A stretch of 64,000 bases of DNA from Neptunomonas antarctica (GTDB lineage Bacteria; Pseudomonadota; Gammaproteobacteria; Pseudomonadales; Balneatricaceae). The DNA lies in assembly GCF_001305295.1 (NCBI RefSeq), contig NZ_LJSI01000055.1:62001-126000 (forward strand), given 5' to 3'. The position numbers were made by a program, and so were the translations under genes. Shown here one piece after another: positions 27,291-39,400 of this stretch. Numbering within the stretch: position 1 is the stretch's first letter; each line of letters opens with the position of its first letter. The notes under the pieces were generated by a model that did no database searches, was not told the DNA's origin, and worked only from the letters and a program-made list of their open reading frames with translations.

Positions 27291-28679
27291 TCATTCAGCC
27301 AAATCTGCTATTTCGCCAATCGTGAGTGGCTTAATAGGTGAACGGATTTTGTAATAACCCACGTCCTTTACCGGAACTTTACGTTCATCTGCAATAATCT
27401 GAGCAACCGTTAATCCACATAAACGTCCTTGGCACGGCCCCATTCCAGCGCGACTAAAGGCCTTAGTCTGGTTCGGCCCGGTGCAGCCTTGTGCAACCAT
27501 GCCGCGTATCTGGCCTGCGGTAACTTCTTCACAACGACACACCAGTGTCTCGTCAGAGGGTTTTAAAAACTCATCGGCTGGTTGGTACATTGCATCCAGG
27601 AAAGGGCGTATGGCCTGCTGTTGATAAAGTAACCTTCCTGCTTTGGCTGTCTGCTTCAATAACGATTCCTTATTGAGTTTGCCTAACTGTTGTGCAATTC
27701 GCTGTGCGGTTAATTCGCCCATATATTCAGCAGCGCGAGCCCCTGCAATTCCGCCTGAGTCACCGGCTACAAAAATACCGGCCTGACTGCTTTCGCCCCA
27801 ACTGTCCAGTGAGGGTTTCCAGCATTGTTGCAATTCATCCCATTGGTGCTCCAGCTGTAAAGCACGGGTTAACTGCACATTAGGAACAACGCCCTGATGC
27901 ACCAGTAATGTAGTGCAGCTGCTTGTTTCAATACGGTTATCGACGCTATATTGCAGTTTACTTAACAGCTGGTTGCTACCGGGTAAGGCTTTTAGTTGCG
28001 ATACATTGTTCACGTATCGAATACCGCTGCGCTTGAGCTCTACCAGTAACCCTACCCCTTTTATTAACAGGGGTAAGTTACGTAAGGCAGCGGGTAAATA
28101 GCGCAGTGATTTCAGATAACGGCCCTTAGGGGTCGTATCGAGAATAGCCTCAATCTCTACACCCGCTCTGTTAAGTTGCGCGGCTATTAATAACAGCAGA
28201 GGGCCGCTGCCTGCCAAAATCAGTGGGGCGGCCGGTGTGAGTCCGCTACTCTTAAGTAGAATTTGTGCTGCGCCACAGGTCAAAACGCCGGGAAGCGTCC
28301 AGCCTGGAAACGGTACGGGACGCTCCTGCGCACCGGTAGCGATTAAGAGTTTTTTGGCTTTGATCTGGCTGCTTTTACCCGCACGGCTAAAGCTGATGGA
28401 TAAGTCAGGCGAAACGGCCCACACAATACTGCCGGGCAGATAGTCGACATTGGCGTAGCGCATGGCGGTTAACAATGAGCGGCCATGGTAATAATCAGCA
28501 CCCAGAATATTTTCATCAGCGATAGCGGGGTTACTAATCGATCGATAAATTTGCCCGCCGGGTGCTGTTTGCTCATCCAAAATAACTATCTTTAAACCAT
28601 GCGATGAGGCCGTTGCTGCGGCAGACATACCGGCTGGGCCGGCCCCGATAATGACCAGATCATATACAGGAATATTCAT
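27291..28679 (-). CDS. NAD(P)/FAD oxidoreductase subunit with BFD-like [2Fe-2S] domain (HcnB/opine-oxidase alpha type)
   Basis: 462 aa. N-terminal FAD-binding YDLVIIGAGPAGMSAAATASSHG, a second dinucleotide fold mid-protein, ATGAQERPVPFPGW, and a C-terminal Cys-rich domain CRCEEVTAGQIRG...GMGPCQGRLCG (CxC and CxxxxC, BFD-like [2Fe-2S]). Homologous to the large subunit of hydrogen cyanide synthase, octopine/nopaline oxidases and D-hydroxyproline dehydrogenase. Its ATG overlaps the ferredoxin-like subunit's stop by four bases (translational coupling). Membrane-associated electron-transfer dehydrogenase; substrate not fixed. Confidence 0.9.
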   Translation of the reverse strand: MNIPVYDLVIIGAGPAGMSAAATASSHGLKIVILDEQTAPGGQIYRSISNPAIADENILGADYYHGRSLLTAMRYANVDYLPGSIVWAVSPDLSISFSRAGKSSQIKAKKLLIATGAQERPVPFPGWTLPGVLTCGAAQILLKSSGLTPAAPLILAGSGPLLLLIAAQLNRAGVEIEAILDTTPKGRYLKSLRYLPAALRNLPLLIKGVGLLVELKRSGIRYVNNVSQLKALPGSNQLLSKLQYSVDNRIETSSCTTLLVHQGVVPNVQLTRALQLEHQWDELQQCWKPSLDSWGESSQAGIFVAGDSGGIAGARAAEYMGELTAQRIAQQLGKLNKESLLKQTAKAGRLLYQQQAIRPFLDAMYQPADEFLKPSDETLVCRCEEVTAGQIRGMVAQGCTGPNQTKAFSRAGMGPCQGRLCGLTVAQIIADERKVPVKDVGYYKIRSPIKPLTIGEIADLAE

Positions 28680-29071
28680 ACGCTCGGGTCCTCATTTTTC
28701 TTGTCGGTAAGATTCTTGTTGCTTAGATTAGCGCTGCTTAAGTCAGAGTCGCTAAAATCTGTGCGGTTAAGCTGTCGAGCCTGTTGCTGGCTAACTATCT
28801 GCATCCCGTCACAGGCAGGCGTCATACAGCCTTGCACATTTTCTACGCCATCGATCTTTAACAGACATTCAAAGCAGACCCCCATCATGCAATAGGGTGC
28901 CCGGCCACTGCCACTGACAACGGTTGTGCGGCTGGGCTGTAAGCCTGCAACCAGAACTGCCGCTGCGGCGCTATCACCCTGGCGTATTTTGACAGGCTGA
29001 CCTTCAATATAAACAGTGATCCACTCAGTGCTGTTGGTGGTCAGGCGTTTAAAGGGTAAAGCGTTTGGCAT
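28676..29071 (-). CDS. [2Fe-2S] ferredoxin-like subunit (HcnA type) with pentapeptide-like tail
   Basis: About 131 aa from the ATG at 29071 (MPNALPFKRL). The frame extends to 29143, but that part lies inside the upstream gene and is not family-like. A Fer2_4 domain with Cys residues in GRAPYCMMGVCFECLLKIDG and QGCMTPACDG. The C-terminus runs TDFSDSDLSSANLSNKNLTD, a short pentapeptide-repeat-like tail not usual for this subunit. The start lies 23 bases inside the FAD oxidase gene, so the three oxidase genes overlap one another. Confidence 0.88.
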   Translation of the reverse strand: MPNALPFKRLTTNSTEWITVYIEGQPVKIRQGDSAAAAVLVAGLQPSRTTVVSGSGRAPYCMMGVCFECLLKIDGVENVQGCMTPACDGMQIVSQQQARQLNRTDFSDSDLSSANLSNKNLTDKKNEDPSV

Positions 29072-30173
29072 TGAATACCTCCAATGGCAATTCAGTTCGG
29101 TCGCTGGCAATCCAGTCGGCAATGGGACCTTCATGTAGAGCACCTAACGTGACGCCGCTATGGCAGGTAACCAGGTAAGCACCCGGATACTGTTTAGATG
29201 CTTCATACAGTGGATAGCCATCAGGCGTCATGACGCGTAAAGCACCCCACGCGCGGATCAAACGAACATCCCGTAATAGCGGGAACATCTGGCTGGCGCG
29301 GTGAGCAATCTTGGCAATAACGTCGGTCGTCGTGCCGGGATCAAAGCCAACATCCTCTTTTGAGTCGCCCAGTTGTAGCGTGCCTTCGTTGGTCTGTCTG
29401 ACATGTCCCGTTGGGTAGTTTAAAAAGGGTTTTACGCGTTCGCAGATAAGTACCTGACCACGGTTTGGAACTAAGGGGGCAGACAAGCCCACCTGAGGTG
29501 CCAAATCCCGGTTACCTAATCCTGCTGCTAATACCACTTGATCGCCATGCCATTGTCCGGCATCAGAGGTGAGTGTGAAGCCTGAATCGGTTGGTTCTAT
29601 TCTGGATATTTTTCCCGAATTATCAATTTTGCCGCCGCGTTGTAAAAAGTGTTCAGTCATGGCGCGTAAGTATAATAGCGGGTTGAGATGACCGTCTTCC
29701 GGCCCCCAGGTTGCCCCGGCCACTTCAGGACCTGCTTCAGGAATAAATTCGCGAAGTTGTTGCAGATCCAGTGTTTCAAATGGGTAGTCGCCCCCCGCTG
29801 CAACTCGCATACGGGTTAGCATGGCTTGCCGCTCACGAAGTTCTGGTTCACTCAGGCACAGAAACAAACCACCGCGCTGCTGAAGCTGAACATCGATACC
29901 CGTGGCGTCTTTAAGTTGTTGTGCGTGATTGGCCCAGAGTTGAGCTGACAAGCGTGAAATAGCCGCATATTCTGGCAAGGTGTCGCCTTTGCCTTGTACC
30001 CACACCAAACCAAAATTACCGCGTGAGGCACGTAGCGCACTATCGCCTTCGTCCAAAATTGTTACGCTCAGTCCATTGCGTTGCAGGCCCAACGCGACGG
30101 CCAGACCTACGATTCCGCCGCCCAGTACGCAAACGTCTGCTCTACGTTGGCTGTCAGTTGAAAACTGCGTCAT
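29049..30173 (-). CDS. FAD-dependent oxidase subunit, DAO family (HcnC/opine-oxidase beta type)
   Basis: About 374 aa from the ATG at 30173 (MTQFSTDSQRRAD), which has an AAAGGACA ribosome site; the longer frame to 30221 lies in the terminator hairpin. FAD motif DVCVLGGGIVGLAVALGLQRNG and a C-terminal CHSGVTLGALHEGPIADW, as in glycine/D-amino acid/opine oxidases. This would be the catalytic subunit that oxidises the amine carbon, passing electrons to the other two subunits. First of three overlapping genes. Confidence 0.9.
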   Translation of the reverse strand: MTQFSTDSQRRADVCVLGGGIVGLAVALGLQRNGLSVTILDEGDSALRASRGNFGLVWVQGKGDTLPEYAAISRLSAQLWANHAQQLKDATGIDVQLQQRGGLFLCLSEPELRERQAMLTRMRVAAGGDYPFETLDLQQLREFIPEAGPEVAGATWGPEDGHLNPLLYLRAMTEHFLQRGGKIDNSGKISRIEPTDSGFTLTSDAGQWHGDQVVLAAGLGNRDLAPQVGLSAPLVPNRGQVLICERVKPFLNYPTGHVRQTNEGTLQLGDSKEDVGFDPGTTTDVIAKIAHRASQMFPLLRDVRLIRAWGALRVMTPDGYPLYEASKQYPGAYLVTCHSGVTLGALHEGPIADWIASDRTELPLEVFNAKRFTL

Positions 30174-30191
30174 GGAGTGTCCTTTAATGAG

Positions 30192-30219
30192 AAAAAGGCC
30201 CGGTGAACGAACACCGGGC
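30192..30219 (-). terminator. intrinsic terminator between TRAP and oxidase genes
   Basis: GCCCGGTG / CACCGGGC stem of 8 bp, 6-base loop (30198-30219), followed on the minus strand by CTTTTTC. It lies after the TRAP binding-protein gene and before the oxidase start, so it would cut or reduce read-through from transporter to oxidase. Confidence 0.85.
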
Positions 30220-30288
30220 AATGAGACAAAATTTAATACAAGGCTGTATTTACTGCAGTGCTTATTTAAAAGCCGGTTTCAGAGCAGT

Positions 30289-31287
30289 TTAATTAAGCGC
30301 TTTATCTAGCACGCCTTGTGCCCATTCTGCGCCGATATCATTAATGATTTCTGGCCATACTTTTTCACGGACAATTTTGGCATGTGCTTCAATTTGCGCT
30401 TCGCTGACAGGGACTATTGTCGCGCCAGATTTTTCTAGCAATTTCTCATTTTTCGTTTGATCACCACGGGCATTTTCCCAGCGTGTCGCTTCAAACTTGT
30501 CAGCGGCGATTTCCAGCTGGGTGCGCTGGTCATCATTCATTTCGGCGAAAACATCTTTATTGATGATCAGGTACCACATTTCAAAATGGGTGTTGATCGG
30601 CAGATAGCTTTTAGTCACATCACGGAATGAGGCGTAATAGCCTTCTGCACCAGAACCCATAACGCCATCGACAACACCGGTTTGTACGGCCGTGAAGGCT
30701 TCAGAGAAAGGCAGTGGCGAGCCGATAAAGCCGATATTGTCAGCCGTCATCTGGAACGTTTTAATCGGTGGTACGCGAAGTTTCGCACCTTTGTTAACCG
30801 TAGGGTCGGCTGCATTTTCGATCTCTTTGTTCAAAGAGACTCCACCAAAGTAAACCGGCCATGCACCTAATACGTGGATGTTCTGTGCGTCATACAATTC
30901 AGCAACGGTCTGGCGCATAGAAGAGCCTTTGGCGAAAACTTTCTGGGCATCGTCCCAGGTTTTTACCAGATAAGGCATGTAAACGATTTGAAAGCGTTTA
31001 TCGACACTGGATGCAGGTGGTTGAACCGCCATGTCGACGGCACCCAATCCAACACGTTCCTGTACTACGGTGTAGTCACCGAGAGCGCTGGCCGCATAAA
31101 TTTTAACTTTCACTTTGCCATCAGTGGCTGCTTTTACATCTTCTGCAAACTGTTTAGCATCCATATCGATAGCGGTTGCCTGAGGGCGAACATGTGACAG
31201 TTTAAGCGTAACCGCGTGTGCTGTTGCCGTAAGTGATACTGATAATGCGACCGCCATGGCCAGCTTATTGATCAGGTTTTTTTTCAT
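30289..31287 (-). CDS. TRAP transporter periplasmic binding protein (DctP family)
   Basis: 332 aa. Signal peptide with LAMAVALSVSLTATAHA, then the DctP fold: LSHVRPQATAIDMDAKQFAEDV, KLRVPPIKTFQMTADNIG (with the conserved Arg that binds the substrate carboxylate) and GVVDGVMGSGAEGYYA. It captures a carboxylate-bearing compound for the DctQM permease encoded just upstream. Placement before an amine-oxidising dehydrogenase suggests an opine, D-amino acid or related ligand (inference). Confidence 0.93.
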   Translation of the reverse strand: MKKNLINKLAMAVALSVSLTATAHAVTLKLSHVRPQATAIDMDAKQFAEDVKAATDGKVKVKIYAASALGDYTVVQERVGLGAVDMAVQPPASSVDKRFQIVYMPYLVKTWDDAQKVFAKGSSMRQTVAELYDAQNIHVLGAWPVYFGGVSLNKEIENAADPTVNKGAKLRVPPIKTFQMTADNIGFIGSPLPFSEAFTAVQTGVVDGVMGSGAEGYYASFRDVTKSYLPINTHFEMWYLIINKDVFAEMNDDQRTQLEIAADKFEATRWENARGDQTKNEKLLEKSGATIVPVSEAQIEAHAKIVREKVWPEIINDIGAEWAQGVLDKALN

Positions 31288-31327
31288 TGTTATCTCCCGA
31301 GTGACATTAGATGTTTTTTTGTGTTGT

Positions 31328-32626
31328 TTAATAGCCGAACGCGCGTGGAAAGTATTCCGACAGGTCAGGCCAGACTGATACCAGTATTACAACTGGGATG
31401 TATCCGAAAAGGATTAGCAGCATGGCTGGCTTAACCACTTCCGTGAATTTAACTTTGCCGATACGAGCGCCCAAATAGAGGATGCTGGCATACGGTGGTG
31501 TAACGCCGCCCATCGCTGTATTAACACCCATGATGGCTGCAAATTGGATGGGGCTAACACCCAATGCAGACATCAAAGGCAGTAGCAGTGGGGCTGTTAA
31601 AATGATGGCGGTTATATCGTTAACGACCATGCCGATAGCGAACAGGAATAGATTGATAAGTATCAACAGCAGTACTTTGTTGTCGGTGATATCAAATATC
31701 TTATCGACCAGCATTTGTGGAATATCTTCCATCACATAGATCTGGCTCAGCATCAGGCTAAACAAAATCATGATCAGGATAGAGCCCACGGCGGTGGCCG
31801 ACTCTTTGCCAGATTCCAGCAAGGTTTTGAAGGTCAGTCCTTTGTAGATCATGAACCCAACCGGCAGTGAATAGATAACCGCAATGGCCGCTGCTTCAGT
31901 CGGCGTCATAATACCGCCGTAAATACCACCGAGAATGATAACCGGCATCAGTAATGCCGGAATCGCATTAACCGTGCGGTTGCTGGCTTCACGCATTAGC
32001 TGCTTCATCGGCATTGGATCATCCAGAATCAGCGGAAATTTACGAGACATGACCAGATTCACAATGGAGAAGTTAGTCATAATCAGCAGGCCCGGCCCCA
32101 GCGTCGCAAGGAAACAAGCCAGAATGGAGGTGTCGGTCACCCAGCCATAAATAATCATAGTGACGCTTGGCGGAATCAGCAGACCAAGAATTGAGGAGTT
32201 AGCCACTAATGCGGTTGCATAGGCTCGTGGGTAGCCTTTGCGCTCCATTTCAGGGATCAGCAAAGGGCCAATCGCAGCAATCCCCGTGAGACCGCTACCT
32301 GAGATCGCACCGATAATGGCGCAGCTGATCGCGGCGACTACGCCAAGCCCACCACGGATACGGCCAATAAAGATGTTAACGAAATCGAGCAGACTGGCGG
32401 CAATACCGCTGATACTCATAATGGTGCCGGCAAAAACAAACAGTGGAATCGCCAGCAGCACAGGGTTAGTTAGTTGGCTAAACCCCCATAGCATCATGCC
32501 GCGCATAGACGCTTCGCCTATGGTGGTCATAACGATGAGCCCAGCCCCAAAGCAGTAAGGCAAAGGCACACCAATGGTCAGTAGTATGACCAGTACGGCA
32601 AAAGCCAGAATCGCGATCTCAACCAT
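31328..32626 (-). CDS. TRAP transporter large permease (DctM family)
   Basis: 432 aa, about twelve membrane helices. Conserved DctM segments SGSGLTGIAAIGPLLIPEMERKGY, GLLIPPSVTMIIYG, MTPTEAAAIAVIYSL and MGGVTPPYASILYLG. Sodium-driven inner-membrane permease. Its start overlaps the end of the DctQ gene by eight bases. Confidence 0.94.
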   Translation of the reverse strand: MVEIAILAFAVLVILLTIGVPLPYCFGAGLIVMTTIGEASMRGMMLWGFSQLTNPVLLAIPLFVFAGTIMSISGIAASLLDFVNIFIGRIRGGLGVVAAISCAIIGAISGSGLTGIAAIGPLLIPEMERKGYPRAYATALVANSSILGLLIPPSVTMIIYGWVTDTSILACFLATLGPGLLIMTNFSIVNLVMSRKFPLILDDPMPMKQLMREASNRTVNAIPALLMPVIILGGIYGGIMTPTEAAAIAVIYSLPVGFMIYKGLTFKTLLESGKESATAVGSILIMILFSLMLSQIYVMEDIPQMLVDKIFDITDNKVLLLILINLFLFAIGMVVNDITAIILTAPLLLPLMSALGVSPIQFAAIMGVNTAMGGVTPPYASILYLGARIGKVKFTEVVKPAMLLILFGYIPVVILVSVWPDLSEYFPRAFGY

Positions 32627-33182
32627 TGTTATTATCCTTCTGCGTGTCAGCTAAAATCTTGAACTCTTCCACTTCGTTAGTGGTGGGAAGGTCTGGGTCA
32701 ATCTTGTGATCAGGTTTAGTGCGATACCCCAGCAGGTACTGGAGATTACGAACCAGGTGCCATATCGTGAATGCCGTCATCATAAGCAAACCGAGAAACA
32801 GGGCTGATTCGTATATAAAGGTAGGGATATAAAGTGTGGGTGTACCTTTCCATACACGCAGGGAGTAGGTGAAATATAACCAGGCCCACCAGGTTAACCA
32901 GATAGAGATCGCTATACTGATGATCTCCGAAATGGCTTGCAGTATGGCGCGTGCATGATCTGTCTTGAGAAAGATTTCAAGCACATTGGCACGTATCTGG
33001 GTGTCTTCGCGTGAGGCGTTAACGCTACCCATAATGTACAGCCAGATCGTCGGAATCAGCGCGGTTTCTTCCAAACCCATAATGGGTGTTTCAAAAACGT
33101 AACGCGTAATAACTTGTATGAATTGGCAGGCAGCTACTGTGCTGATTAAAGCAGTCAGTAGGTAACGAAACATTTGTTCCAT
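32619..33182 (-). CDS. TRAP transporter small permease (DctQ family)
   Basis: 187 aa, four predicted membrane helices (near residues 6-25, 37-55, 84-105, 123-142) and a hydrophilic C-terminal tail. DctQ features RYVFETPIMGLEE and the Trp-rich third helix. First gene of the transporter operon, divergent from the LysR gene at 33311. Confidence 0.9.
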   Translation of the reverse strand: MEQMFRYLLTALISTVAACQFIQVITRYVFETPIMGLEETALIPTIWLYIMGSVNASREDTQIRANVLEIFLKTDHARAILQAISEIISIAISIWLTWWAWLYFTYSLRVWKGTPTLYIPTFIYESALFLGLLMMTAFTIWHLVRNLQYLLGYRTKPDHKIDPDLPTTNEVEEFKILADTQKDNNNG

Positions 33183-33310
33183 CAGTCCCTCTCTTTTTTA
33201 TGTTTCTCGTTGAGGTTTCAGCTTTGGTTAATAATGAATGCTTGATTAAATAACATCAAATCGTTTATTTATATCACTTGATAATATTTTGTTATTAAGT
33301 GGGGTAAGTG
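33183..33310. promoter_or_regulatory. divergent control region of TRAP operon and LysR gene
   Basis: 128 bases between the divergent starts. A palindrome TATCA-ct-TGATA lies at 33272-33283 within an AT-rich stretch; its size and T-N-A ends suit a LysR-type operator, but this is tentative. Confidence 0.4.
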
Positions 33311-34246
33311 ATGGCACGCGTAACCTATCGACAGATTGAAGCGTTTCGGGCAGTAATGATCAGTGGGACGACCAGCGGCGCGGCCGATATCCTGTGTATT
33401 TCGCAACCAGCAGTGAGTCGCTTATTAAGTGATTTTGAGAGTATGGTGGCGGTTCAGATGTTTGAACGTCATAAAAAGCGTCTGATCCCAACGCCTGAAG
33501 CACATGTTTTTTATGCAGAAGTAGAGCGCTCTTTTGTCTCACTGGAAACATTGACGCGGGCAGCAGATGATTTACGGGAATGCCATACCGGTACATTGAG
33601 GGTCGCCTCTATGCCTGCCGTTTCCATCGACTTTATTCCACGAGTTACACAGTTGTTCGGGCAAGTGCATCCAGATGTGACCTTCTCCTTGCAGGTGAGA
33701 AGTACTCAGCAAGTCGCTGATTTAGTAGCCAGTCAGCAATATGATTTGGGGGTGGTTTCTGCCATTCCGATGGCAGATGTGGCCATTGAAGTTGAGCCGC
33801 TGGCAGAAAGCCGTTTAGTCTGTGTTTTGCCTGCAGGCCATCGCCTTACAGATAAGGACGTGCTTGTCCCTGCAGATCTGGAAGGCGAAAATTTCATATC
33901 ACTGGGAACAGAGCAAAGTATCCATCATAAAATTGATAGTGTATTCGATTCTGCAGGTGTTAAACGCAAGCTCTTAATGGATACGCAACTATCTTACAGT
34001 GCATGTGCGTTAGTCATGGCAGGGGCGGGGGTATCTTTGGTAGAACCAATAACGGCGTTACATTACCAAAAGCTTGGCTTAGTCATAAAGCGCTTTGAAC
34101 CGCGTATTGTTTATCGCTATAACTTGATATTTCCGGCACATAAAACTAAATCGAGCCTGACGCTATCGTTTGTAAAGTTATTACGCGAGGAGCTTAAGAA
34201 GCTCCATAAAAGCAGTGGTGGGTTGTTTGAAAAACTATCGGGTTGA
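33311..34246 (+). CDS. LysR-family regulator of the TRAP/oxidase cluster
   Basis: About 311 aa. A GTG at 33308 directly precedes the ATG at 33311; I chose the ATG. Helix-turn-helix TTSGAADILCISQPAVSRLLSDFE, then a LysR effector domain. It resembles the group of LysR regulators that control arginine and opine uptake genes (for example OccR/NocR relatives) in general shape only. Divergent from the TRAP operon. Confidence 0.87.
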   Translation: MARVTYRQIEAFRAVMISGTTSGAADILCISQPAVSRLLSDFESMVAVQMFERHKKRLIPTPEAHVFYAEVERSFVSLETLTRAADDLRECHTGTLRVASMPAVSIDFIPRVTQLFGQVHPDVTFSLQVRSTQQVADLVASQQYDLGVVSAIPMADVAIEVEPLAESRLVCVLPAGHRLTDKDVLVPADLEGENFISLGTEQSIHHKIDSVFDSAGVKRKLLMDTQLSYSACALVMAGAGVSLVEPITALHYQKLGLVIKRFEPRIVYRYNLIFPAHKTKSSLTLSFVKLLREELKKLHKSSGGLFEKLSG

Positions 34247-34404
34247 AGGTATAGATGGTTACCTTGCTGACTTGAATAAATACCAGTGTTTATAAGCATC
34301 TGTGTGAATTTAGAGCTTAAGCCTTGAAGAAATTTTAATCTGCATTTAAGCGAAATTTCGAGATGCTGAGTGGTATTAGATCAGCAGGATTGTGTGTTTC
34401 AAGC

Positions 34405-34426
34405 AAAAAACCGGGCTTTCGCCCGG
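34405..34426 (-). terminator. intrinsic terminator of the ast operon
   Basis: CCGGGC-tttc-GCCCGG hairpin at 34411-34426, followed on the minus strand by six T residues. It lies 64 bases beyond the astB stop codon. Confidence 0.88.
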
Positions 34427-34489
34427 CAACAGAAGTACTACAGCTAAGAAACCAATTGCTACCATCCATAAAAGAGGTTTTCAGCGAGG

Positions 34490-35836
34490 TTAAACTTGCT
34501 GGAAGGGATAAACAGAGCCCAGATTCAAAATCTGCGTGAGTTCATCCAGTGCACTGCGTGATTCCAACAGTAATTGAGGGTCAGCTAAGTCGGCATCTAT
34601 GATGCGGTCACGATAATGTTGATCAACCCATTGTGTCAGGCGTGTATAAAGCGCGTCACTCATCAGCGTATTCGGGTTGCACGCGGCTTGTTCCTGCTCG
34701 TTAAGTACTACGCGTAAGCGCAGGCACGCTGGCCCGCCGCCGTTGCTCATACTCTGTTTCAGGTCGAATACTTTTAATTCGCTGATCGGCGAATCACCGT
34801 CACGTAGTTCGGTCAGGTAGTCCCAAACTGCAGGGTTTTTCTGACACTCTTCAGGAATAACAATCACCGTTTTTCCGTTGATTGACAACAGCTGGCTGTT
34901 GAACAGATAACTTTTTACGGCATCCTCAACAGAGACGCGGGCACTAGGCACTTCGATGACGTTGAACTGATTGTTCATTGCGCCAGCCAGTTGTTTAAGC
35001 ACGTCGGGCTGATTCAGAAATGCTTCCTGATGGCAGAACATCAGGTCACGATTACCGACAGCGATGACATCGTTGTGAAAGACACCTTTGTCGATGACAT
35101 CCGGATTTTGCTGCGCATACACCACACCTTTAGCCTGCAAGCCATGTAAGCGCGCGATCGCTTCAGATGCCTCGTATGTATGGCGGGCAGGGTAGCGAAC
35201 CGGCGCGGGCTTGCTGCTATCAAATGCATAGCGACCATAGACGAAAAATTCGATACCCGCCTGGCCATATTCATGACAGAAGCGCGTATGGTTCGCGGCA
35301 CCTTCATCACCAAAGTGCTCCACACTGGGCAGGGCTTGATGATGCGCAAAGTGACGCTCGTCGTTAAATGTTGCTTTCAGAATCCGGCCGGTGACTTCAT
35401 GCTCAATGGAGCGATGGAATTTATTGGTCAGGTTAGCTGGCGTAAAATGAACTTTGCCGTCGGCGGTATCGGCGCTGGGCGATACGGTGGCGGCGTTAGC
35501 TGTCCACATGCTCGACGCTGAGCAGCAGGCGGCCAGAACTTTAGACGCTTGCTGGCTAGCGGTTTGCAGAACATTGGCATCGCTGCCGGTAAAGCCAAGA
35601 CGACGTAAGGTGTTGAGGTCTGGTCGCTCTTGAGGTGCCAGAACTCCCTGGGTTAAACCTGCGTCATGTAAGGCTTTCATCTTGGCCAAGCCTTGTAGCG
35701 CTGCCTGTTTCGGGTTTGATGCTTGCGCTGAATGGCTCTGCGAAGCGACGTTGCCGAATGAAAGTCCTGCGTAATTATGCGTCGGGCCGACCAGCCCATC
35801 AAAATTAGCTTCAACCGCGTTTATATCTGTTTTCAT
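34490..35836 (-). CDS. astB: N-succinylarginine dihydrolase
   Basis: 448 aa, normal length. It cleaves N2-succinylarginine to N2-succinylornithine, two ammonia and CO2, the second AST step. Start [32 protein letters not shown] is the family signature; the catalytic Cys is in [15 protein letters not shown] near residue 366, with the His in [14 protein letters not shown]. Last gene of the minus-strand ast operon, 22 bases after astD. Confidence 0.97.
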   Translation of the reverse strand: MKTDINAVEANFDGLVGPTHNYAGLSFGNVASQSHSAQASNPKQAALQGLAKMKALHDAGLTQGVLAPQERPDLNTLRRLGFTGSDANVLQTASQQASKVLAACCSASSMWTANAATVSPSADTADGKVHFTPANLTNKFHRSIEHEVTGRILKATFNDERHFAHHQALPSVEHFGDEGAANHTRFCHEYGQAGIEFFVYGRYAFDSSKPAPVRYPARHTYEASEAIARLHGLQAKGVVYAQQNPDVIDKGVFHNDVIAVGNRDLMFCHQEAFLNQPDVLKQLAGAMNNQFNVIEVPSARVSVEDAVKSYLFNSQLLSINGKTVIVIPEECQKNPAVWDYLTELRDGDSPISELKVFDLKQSMSNGGGPACLRLRVVLNEQEQAACNPNTLMSDALYTRLTQWVDQHYRDRIIDADLADPQLLLESRSALDELTQILNLGSVYPFQQV

Positions 35837-35858
35837 ATCACTATAATCTCCAGACTGC

Positions 35859-38358
<2,500 letters not shown>

Positions 38359-38383
38359 AATCTACAATTTCCTGTGTCGCGGC

Positions 38384-39397
38384 TTAAAGGCGAATGATAT
38401 TGACGTTATCGCCATCATTGAGACGCAACATAGTGGCTATCTCAGTAGTGACTTCGGGGTGTTGTGGATCTGTGTTTACCATCAAACAACGAAAATTTTC
38501 ACGCTGCTGATTGCTGATCAGCACAGTGACATGTTGGTCGGTTGACCTGTTCTCGCCAATCTTGATGGGTTTAATCTGATTGTTGGCAATGCTGCGAATA
38601 TCTTCTGTGCGTGCTTCGAGCGTTGGGCCTGCATCGAAAATATCGATATAACGACGATAGCTAAAGCCTTCCTCTTCCAGTAGTGCTTTAACCCCCGCCA
38701 TATCCGGACGCGGTTGTCCCAGTGATGCTTGTGCTTCTTCACTTAATAGCGGCACATAAACCGGGTAGTGGGGCATCAGATCAGCAATAAAGCCTTTGGA
38801 ATTGATGCCTGTAAGATAGTTGGCTTTGTTGAAATCCATATTGAAAAAGTGACGCCCCAGGCAATCCCAGAAGGGCGAACGGTTTTCACTGTCGGCTACG
38901 CCCTGAAGTTCGGCAATGACCTTGCCCGCGAAGCGCTCAGGATGTTGTGCTATAAACAGCATGCGTGCGCGAGAAAGCAGGTTAAGATTTTCGTTGCTGC
39001 GGTAGGCTTTGTCCAGAAACAGCGTGCACAGGCGGGCTGCGCCGGTATAGTCCTGACATAAGTGTAATGCCGGAATGCGATTGTGAATCTGAAGTTCGTT
39101 AGAGGCGTGTACTACTTCATCGATACGGTAGCTGTAAAAGGGTGTATTCAGTCCGACGCTGGCGTCGATACCGCAGACACCTACGATTTCGCCATTGGAT
39201 TGATCTTCCAACGCAAAATGGTAACTTTCATCACTATATTGAGTGACTTCTTTACGTAATGATTGCCTGGTGCGGTTGATCAGTTCACTCAGGTGATCGC
39301 GGTTAGCAGGCAGGGTCGTCATGCGACCACCAGAAATAACGGCTAAGTGTTCTAATCCCTGAAGGTCGGCAAAAGTAAGAGGGCGTATTAATAGCAT
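38384..39397 (-). CDS. aruF: arginine/ornithine N-succinyltransferase, AruF-type subunit
   Basis: 337 aa. Paralog of the next gene (LLIRPLTFADLQGLEHLAV start, LLSRARMLFIAQHPERFAGKVIAELQG, RYIDIFDAGPTLEARTEDIRSIA). Position ahead of the AruG-like gene and sequence features suit AruF, the alpha subunit. It starts three bases after the stop of the M20 hydrolase, so the two are translated together. Confidence 0.9.
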   Translation of the reverse strand: MLLIRPLTFADLQGLEHLAVISGGRMTTLPANRDHLSELINRTRQSLRKEVTQYSDESYHFALEDQSNGEIVGVCGIDASVGLNTPFYSYRIDEVVHASNELQIHNRIPALHLCQDYTGAARLCTLFLDKAYRSNENLNLLSRARMLFIAQHPERFAGKVIAELQGVADSENRSPFWDCLGRHFFNMDFNKANYLTGINSKGFIADLMPHYPVYVPLLSEEAQASLGQPRPDMAGVKALLEEEGFSYRRYIDIFDAGPTLEARTEDIRSIANNQIKPIKIGENRSTDQHVTVLISNQQRENFRCLMVNTDPQHPEVTTEIATMLRLNDGDNVNIIRL

Positions 39398-39400
39398 TGA

